From Candidatus Aminicenantota bacterium (GTDB lineage: Bacteria; Acidobacteriota; Aminicenantia; UBA2199): DNA of 9,737 nucleotides. The notes below the pieces were generated by a model. It had not been told where the DNA came from. It saw nothing but the letters and a program-made list of their open reading frames with translations, and searched no databases. Positions 5,298-9,737 of this stretch are shown here, piece by piece (positions within the stretch are counted from its first letter, which is position 1; every line of letters begins with the position of its first letter). A program made the position numbers and the translations under genes. The DNA is taken from contig JAPKZM010000208.1 in NCBI GenBank assembly GCA_026393775.1, positions 1 to 9,737 of the forward strand, written 5' to 3'.

Positions 5298-6230
5298 ATG
5301 ATCGATCCGTGGGATAAAACAATCTGTGACCGCAAGTTCGACATCCTGCCCGACGGATTGCAGAAGATCGAGCACTCGATCATCCTGACCGTTATCGGCG
5401 GCAATGACATTGACTTCGGCAAGCACTTCTTGCTGGAGAAACACAACACCCTCCTCGGCCGGGACGACGGCAACGACATCGCCATCAGCGATGAAAAGGT
5501 CAGCAAGGTCCACTGCGAAATATCCATAACCAGAACCAGCCAGGACGTCGAACAGGTTTTCATCAAGGACCTGGAGTCTACCAACGGCACCTACGTCAAC
5601 GGCGAAAGGATTGAACAGTCTCCCATCCACGGCGGCGACAAGATCCAGGTCGGCGACACCGTGCTCAGCCTGAGCTACAGCGACGAGCTCGAAAAAGAGT
5701 ACCACGCCAAATTGTTCAATTACGCCGTGCGCGACACCCATACCGGCCTCTACAACAGAAGGTTCATCATCAACGAGCTGGAAAGCATCAACCGCATCGC
5801 CCGGCGCAGTAACAGGGCCTTCAGCATCATCATCATCGACATCGATGACTTCAAGCAGATCAACGATTGCTACGGACATCTGGCCGGAGACGAATATTTA
5901 AAGAGTTTTGCCGAACTGCTGACCAAAACCCTGCGCGAACAGGACATCACCGGCAGGATCGGCGGCGAAGAATTCCTGGTGATCCTCCCGGAGACGACCA
6001 TAGAAGGCGCTTTTCAGTTGGCCATCCGCATCAGGAAAAACGCCGAGGACTTCGTCCTGAATCATCTCAGCTTCAAGATCAAGACCACCATCAGCGCCGG
6101 CGTTTGCCAATATGAAAATGCGATCCGCGACGTGAACGAGCTGATCGACATCGCCGACCAGGCCCTGTATGAAGCCAAGCGCTCCGGGAAAAACAACGTG
6201 ATGCAGGCGCTGCTCGCGGACAGAAAATAA
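5298..6230 (+). CDS. FHA-GGDEF diguanylate cyclase
   Basis: A 310-aa soluble protein without membrane segments. Residues about 28-127 are a forkhead-associated domain with all the phosphothreonine-binding landmarks: 'LLGRDDGNDI' (52-61, Gly54-Arg55), 'VSKVHCEI' (68-75, Ser69, His72), 'STNGTYVNG' (94-102) and 'GDKIQVGD' (113-120). Residues about 140-305 are a complete GGDEF domain: 'DTHTGLYNRRF' (146-156), the metal-site 'DIDDFKQIND' (181-190), 'GHLAGDEYL' (193-201), catalytic 'GGEEF' (222-226) and C-terminal 'ADQALYEAKRSGKN' (286-299). An RxxD inhibitory site, R213-E-Q-D216, lies exactly five residues before GGEEF, so c-di-GMP product inhibition is expected. It should convert two GTP to c-di-GMP in the cytoplasm, with activity set by FHA binding to a phosphorylated Ser/Thr partner. 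It has its own promoter; the exported-protein operon begins 72 bp downstream. Confidence 0.92.
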   Translation: MIDPWDKTICDRKFDILPDGLQKIEHSIILTVIGGNDIDFGKHFLLEKHNTLLGRDDGNDIAISDEKVSKVHCEISITRTSQDVEQVFIKDLESTNGTYVNGERIEQSPIHGGDKIQVGDTVLSLSYSDELEKEYHAKLFNYAVRDTHTGLYNRRFIINELESINRIARRSNRAFSIIIIDIDDFKQINDCYGHLAGDEYLKSFAELLTKTLREQDITGRIGGEEFLVILPETTIEGAFQLAIRIRKNAEDFVLNHLSFKIKTTISAGVCQYENAIRDVNELIDIADQALYEAKRSGKNNVMQALLADRK

Positions 6231-6266
6231 GCCATACGTATCATTTTTCGCATTCAGGGCGTGTGA

Positions 6267-6295
6267 TTGAATATAAAAAAAAAATATTTTATAAT
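6267..6295 (+). promoter_or_regulatory. Sigma-70-type promoter of the solute-binding protein operon
   Basis: TTGAAT (6267-6272, 4/6), exactly 17 bp of A-rich spacer, then a perfect TATAAT (6290-6295). The predicted start at about 6302-6303 coincides with ATG 6303. A naive TTG start at 6267 would coincide with this -35 box and is therefore unlikely. Confidence 0.62.
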
Positions 6296-6302
6296 CTTGA
6301 CA

Positions 6303-7805
6303 ATGAGAATTGTGACCATAATTTTGGCGATGGTGCTGGCGGGGAATTTTTTGGCCGCCGCCGAAGGCACGTCCATCATTTACCTGCGGCCGGCCGACGC
6401 CATCAACCTCAATCCCTGGCAGGCCGACGACATTTACTCCACCGAAATCGCGCTCAATATCTTTGAAGGCTTGGTGCGCGTCAGGAAAAACACGACATCG
6501 ATCGAGCCCTGCCTGGCCACTTCGTGGAAAGTCAGCGACGACGGCAGGCACTGGCGCTTCATCCTGCGCCGCGGCGTCAAGTTCCATGACAACAGCCCTT
6601 TCGACGCCCGCTCCGTCATCGATTCCTTCCGCAGCCGGTTCGGGGAAAAGCAGCTCCTTTACCCGCGCCTGAGTTTTCTCTTTTCCTTCATTACCGACAT
6701 CCGCAGCAGCGATCCCTTCAGCGTCGATATCAGCCTCGACCGTCCCTACGCCCCCTTCCTCATCGCCGTGGCCGACGCCGCCGCCTTCATCCAGGCTCCC
6801 GCCGCCAGTTCATCCTCCCCTTACCTGCCGGTCGGCACTGGGCCGTTCCGCTACGCCAGCTGGTCAAGGGATAAATCGCTGATCCTGACCCGCAACCCGG
6901 ACTACTGGGCGGGAGCGGGCAACGTGGAAAAAATCATCTTTAAGGTCATGCCCGACTCGCTAGGCCGGCTGCTGCAGATCAAGAACGGCAGCGCCGACAT
7001 GACGGTCATCCAGTCGGCCAAGGAGTACGAGGAATTGTCGCTGCGCAACGAGATCGCCATCCTGAGCAAGCCTTCGATCACCACTCATTACTTGGGCTTC
7101 AATACCAGGAAAAAACCGTTCGACCGCCGGGAGGTCCGGGCTGCCTTCCTGCACATCATCAGCAAGGAAAGCATGGTCAAGCAGATCTACCAGAAGCTGG
7201 CCGAACCGGCCTACTCGCCCCTGCCGCTGCCGATTGTTCCCGGCGGCAACCCCGCTCCGACGCAAAGTTTCGACCTGAAGGCCGCCCGCGCCCTGCTGAA
7301 AACAGCGGGGCTGGAAAACGGCTTCGACTGCACGCTGCACTTCCCCGACGGCCAGGAGGGTATCCAAGAGATCGCCGACCTGTTGGCCATTTACGCAAAA
7401 AAAATAAAAATCAACATAAAAAGAATCAAACTTCCTTTCGCCGAACTCGTCCGCATCGCCAACCGCGGCGAACACGACCTCCTGCTCATGGGCTGGTCAA
7501 GCAATCCCGATCCCGATTTTTTTCTCTACCCGCTGTTCACCTTTTCCCCCGGCAACCGCAACCGCTTCTTCTACGAAAATCCCGAGTTGACCCGCCTGCT
7601 TGACCTGGGGAAAATCACCCTGGATGCGCAGAAGCGCAGCCGCATCTATCAGGACGCCCTGGCCATCCTGAAGCATGACATACCCTGGATCCCGTTGTTC
7701 CACCTGGTCCGCACTATGGCCTGCAACAAAAGGATCAGCGGCCTCGGGTTCAATCCCTTGGGGCAGATCCTATTCCGCGACGTCAAACTGGAGTCAAACC
7801 AATGA
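6303..7805 (+). CDS. ABC-type family-5 solute-binding protein (peptide/nickel type), first copy
   Basis: A 500-aa protein when started at ATG 6303. This start is preferred to TTG 6267 because it gives a classical signal peptide ('MRIVTIILAMVLAGNFLAAA', cleavage near residue 20) and because 6267 lies in the promoter. There is no lipobox Cys, so it should be soluble in the periplasm. Family SBP_bac_5 landmarks are 'NIFEGLVRV' (52-60), 'ATSWKVSDDGRHWRFILRRG' (72-91), 'VKFHDNSPFDA' (92-102), 'LPVGTGPFRYASW' (175-187), 'TRNPDYWAG', and the late 'HDLLLMGWSSNPDPD' and 'IPWIPLFH' motifs. Such proteins bind oligopeptides, dipeptides, nickel or haem for ABC importers. An A-rich patch (about 7395-7430) encodes a basic 'KKIKINIKRIK' segment. 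The stop overlaps the next start as ATGA (7802-7805), so translation is coupled. The ligand is unknown. Confidence 0.88.
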   Translation: MRIVTIILAMVLAGNFLAAAEGTSIIYLRPADAINLNPWQADDIYSTEIALNIFEGLVRVRKNTTSIEPCLATSWKVSDDGRHWRFILRRGVKFHDNSPFDARSVIDSFRSRFGEKQLLYPRLSFLFSFITDIRSSDPFSVDISLDRPYAPFLIAVADAAAFIQAPAASSSSPYLPVGTGPFRYASWSRDKSLILTRNPDYWAGAGNVEKIIFKVMPDSLGRLLQIKNGSADMTVIQSAKEYEELSLRNEIAILSKPSITTHYLGFNTRKKPFDRREVRAAFLHIISKESMVKQIYQKLAEPAYSPLPLPIVPGGNPAPTQSFDLKAARALLKTAGLENGFDCTLHFPDGQEGIQEIADLLAIYAKKIKINIKRIKLPFAELVRIANRGEHDLLLMGWSSNPDPDFFLYPLFTFSPGNRNRFFYENPELTRLLDLGKITLDAQKRSRIYQDALAILKHDIPWIPLFHLVRTMACNKRISGLGFNPLGQILFRDVKLESNQ

Positions 7806-9340
7806 AAATAAAAACAAGGACACTGGCCGTTCTTCTGCCGCTGATCGCGATCATGGTCGTTCCGCTGCTGGCGGCCGAGCGTGTGGTGCGCTCGGGCAGC
7901 CCGTTCGAGCCTTCGGGGATGGATCCCGCCCAGGCTTGGGACGACATATCGGCGTTTTACGTTGACAACATTTTCGACACCCTGGTGCGCTTGAACCCGC
8001 AAACCACAAAGATCGAACCGGCGCTGGCCGTCAGCTGGGAAACGAGTCCCGACGGCCGGACCTGGACGTTCCAACTGCGCCGCGGCGTACGCTTTCATGA
8101 CGGCACCCCCCTGGATGCCGACGCCGTCGTGTTCACCTTCTTCCGGCAGATGGACCCGGCCAACCCGAACCGCCAGCGCGATTTTCCCATGTTCTCCGGC
8201 ATCTTCACGTTATTAAAAGCGGTGCAAAAGCTGGATGCGCAGCGGGTGCAATTCATCCTCTCGGAACCGTTTTTCCCGTTTCTAGCCGCGTTGACCGTCG
8301 AGTGCGCCGCCATTGTTTCCCCGACTGCAGTAAAAAAAGAAGGGGCGAATTTCGCTCACCGGCCCGTCGGCACCGGTCCCTTCAAGCTGGATTCCTGGCA
8401 GAAGGACAAACGCCTGGTGTTGACGGCCAACCGCGAATACTGGGGCGTCCGGCCGAGCGTGGATGAATACGTCAACATTATCGAGCCGAGCAGCGAAATA
8501 CTGAACAGCTATTTCCAGCAGGGGACGCTGGACATTCTGTACTCGTACTCCATATCAAAAATGGTCAGCTACAAAAAGCAGGATTGGGTTAAGGTTGTCG
8601 CCGCGCCCTATTTGTCCGTCACCTTCGTCGTCATCAATGCGGCCAGGCCGACGCTGAGTCGCAAACGCGTGCGCCAGGCCCTTGGTTGCGCCTGGGACCC
8701 GAGGGCACTGAAGCTTATCTTCCAGGACTACGTGCTGCCCATTCATACCTTGCTGCCCAAAGGCTTGATCGCCTCCGAAACCGAGGCGCCGGGGAGCGAA
8801 TTTTCCCTGGCCAAAGCCCAGAACCTGCTTAAAAAAGAGAGCATGGAACGCGAGATCCAGCTTGAAATGCTCCTGCAAAAGGACGACGGCCTACTCTTCC
8901 AGTTGTTTTCTATGTTCGCCAGAAACCTGAAACAGATAGGCATCAAGCTGAAGCTCACCCGCCTGGATGCCCAGGCCTACAAATCCAGGATCGCGCTGGG
9001 CGACTATGACCTGGCCTATTCGGGCTGGATCGCCGATTATCCCGACCCCGACAGCATGCTTTTCCCCTTGCTGTCGGAGCAGCTGCAAAAACAGGGATTT
9101 GCCAACATCGCCGGCGCCAAACGCCGCGACCTCGACGACCTTTTGAAGGCGGCCCGCCGTGAACGCGACGCGAAAAAACGCCAGGCTTTGTACCGGGACA
9201 TCGACCGTGCCATCGTCGACGACGGACTGGTCATTCCCCTGTACCAGGACAAACGGGTCATGATTTACAATCAGAAGATCGGCCGTCTGCAGCCCGACCT
9301 GTTGGGCAAATTTTACCTAAATGACCTGCAGCTGAAATGA
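7802..9340 (+). CDS. ABC-type family-5 solute-binding protein, second copy
   Basis: A 512-aa protein starting in the ATGA overlap with the preceding gene. The signal peptide is 'LAVLLPLIAIMVVPLLAA' (8-25), with predicted cleavage at about LAA|E and no lipobox Cys. Family landmarks are 'NIFDTLVRLNPQT' (56-68), 'AVSWETSPDGRTWTFQLRRG' (76-95), 'VRFHDGTPLDADAVVF' (96-111), 'RPVGTGPFKLDSWQ' (187-200), 'TANREYWG', 'YDLAYSGWIADYPDPDSM' late in the protein and 'VIPLYQDKRVMIYN' near the end. It is clearly a diverged paralogue of the first copy, sharing the order of motifs but with few long identical stretches, so it probably binds a different ligand or plays a different role. It ends in a second ATGA overlap (9337-9340) with the membrane sensor-like gene. 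No permease or ATPase gene is visible. Confidence 0.88.
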   Translation: MKIKTRTLAVLLPLIAIMVVPLLAAERVVRSGSPFEPSGMDPAQAWDDISAFYVDNIFDTLVRLNPQTTKIEPALAVSWETSPDGRTWTFQLRRGVRFHDGTPLDADAVVFTFFRQMDPANPNRQRDFPMFSGIFTLLKAVQKLDAQRVQFILSEPFFPFLAALTVECAAIVSPTAVKKEGANFAHRPVGTGPFKLDSWQKDKRLVLTANREYWGVRPSVDEYVNIIEPSSEILNSYFQQGTLDILYSYSISKMVSYKKQDWVKVVAAPYLSVTFVVINAARPTLSRKRVRQALGCAWDPRALKLIFQDYVLPIHTLLPKGLIASETEAPGSEFSLAKAQNLLKKESMEREIQLEMLLQKDDGLLFQLFSMFARNLKQIGIKLKLTRLDAQAYKSRIALGDYDLAYSGWIADYPDPDSMLFPLLSEQLQKQGFANIAGAKRRDLDDLLKAARRERDAKKRQALYRDIDRAIVDDGLVIPLYQDKRVMIYNQKIGRLQPDLLGKFYLNDLQLK

Positions 9341-9737
9341 AGATCAAAACCAAGCTTTTCCTTTCGCTGATATTCATCGCCGTTCTTTCCATGGTCATCT
9401 CCCTGAATTTTTCGATCATCTCCATCTCCCGTCGCTACGAAAGAATGGCCAAGGAGGAGACCGCCGCCGCCAAAAAAGTGGCGCAAAGCGTATTTTTGGA
9501 GAACCTGAGCGATCTGGTGCGCAAGGCGCTGTTCCTGTCGGAATTGAAGGAAATCAGCGAAAACACGGGCAATCCGGATGAACTGGCCATGTCCCTGGAA
9601 TTCAAGTATTTCTTTTTCCCCAACATCAACATCAAGATACTCGATCCGGCGGGGAAGATCGTCATGAGCCATGACAATTCGTCGAAAAGCTACGTCAGCG
9701 AAGAGAGTTTGGATCAGATCACGTTCTTGAACAAGAA
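9337..9737 (+). CDS. Membrane-anchored sensor-like protein, N-terminal part (3' end outside window)
   Basis: The frame opens at ATG 9337 inside the ATGA overlap with the second binding protein and is open to the right edge, giving 133 complete codons. Residues 6-30 ('KLFLSLIFIAVLSMVISLNFS' region) form an uncleaved-type transmembrane helix. After it comes a basic/charged linker ('SRRYERMAKEETAAAKKVAQ') and an extracytoplasmic region with 'IKILDPAGKIVMSHDN' (about residues 100-115), which resembles the strand pattern of periplasmic dCACHE/PAS-like sensor domains. This is the usual N-terminus of a histidine kinase, methyl-accepting protein or GGDEF/phosphatase sensor, but the output domain lies outside the window, so which one cannot be decided. 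Coupling to two periplasmic binding proteins suggests it senses their ligands. Confidence 0.7.
   Translation, partial: MKIKTKLFLSLIFIAVLSMVISLNFSIISISRRYERMAKEETAAAKKVAQSVFLENLSDLVRKALFLSELKEISENTGNPDELAMSLEFKYFFFPNINIKILDPAGKIVMSHDNSSKSYVSEESLDQITFLNK

Overview
The window reads as a chromosomal segment from a GC-rich, probably Gram-negative (diderm) bacterium. The evidence is two exported ABC-type solute-binding proteins whose signal peptides lack a lipobox Cys (soluble periplasmic style), a canonical sigma-54 promoter with enhancer palindromes, and an FHA-GGDEF signalling protein. The mixture of families would fit Candidatus Aminicenantes, Acidobacteria or a deep deltaproteobacterial-type lineage, but this is a guess from style. 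No rRNA, tRNA, CRISPR array or transposase was seen.

Layout. (1) Positions 2-289 (+): the C-terminal end of a DUF4230-type protein, converging with (2) a stand-alone D-Ala-D-Ala-ligase-like ATP-grasp enzyme (307-1401, -). (3) A nitronate monooxygenase/2-nitropropane dioxygenase-like flavoprotein with a Cys cluster and an unusual coiled-coil tail (1480-2886, -), which has its own sigma-70-like promoter and a strong Shine-Dalgarno. (4) A divergent regulatory region (about 2955-3324) with three spaced copies of a 17-bp palindrome (TGTCCCA-AAA-TGGGACA, the third degenerate) and a near-perfect sigma-54 promoter. (5) The two genes that promoter should drive: a 70-aa four-Cys protein and a 216-aa unrecognised, probably helical protein. 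(6) A DUF4846 protein (4285-5187). (7) An FHA-GGDEF diguanylate cyclase with an intact I-site (5298-6230). (8) A translationally coupled operon of two family-5 (peptide/nickel type) solute-binding proteins and a membrane-anchored, sensor-like protein that runs off the right edge (6303-9737+).

How the parts may work together. The sigma-54 unit needs an NtrC-family activator encoded elsewhere; the three palindromes are its probable binding sites, and the two small proteins are its uncharacterised output. The 3' operon joins two periplasmic binding proteins to a membrane protein with an extracytoplasmic domain and shows no permease or ATPase, so a ligand-sensing role is as plausible as uptake. 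The c-di-GMP synthase just upstream has its own promoter.

Two genes (4285 and 6303) have a perfect TATAAT ending 6-7 nt before the ATG and no visible Shine-Dalgarno, which suggests leaderless mRNAs. A third (the ATP-grasp gene) may follow the same plan more weakly. All assignments come from reading the sequence; no database search was run.
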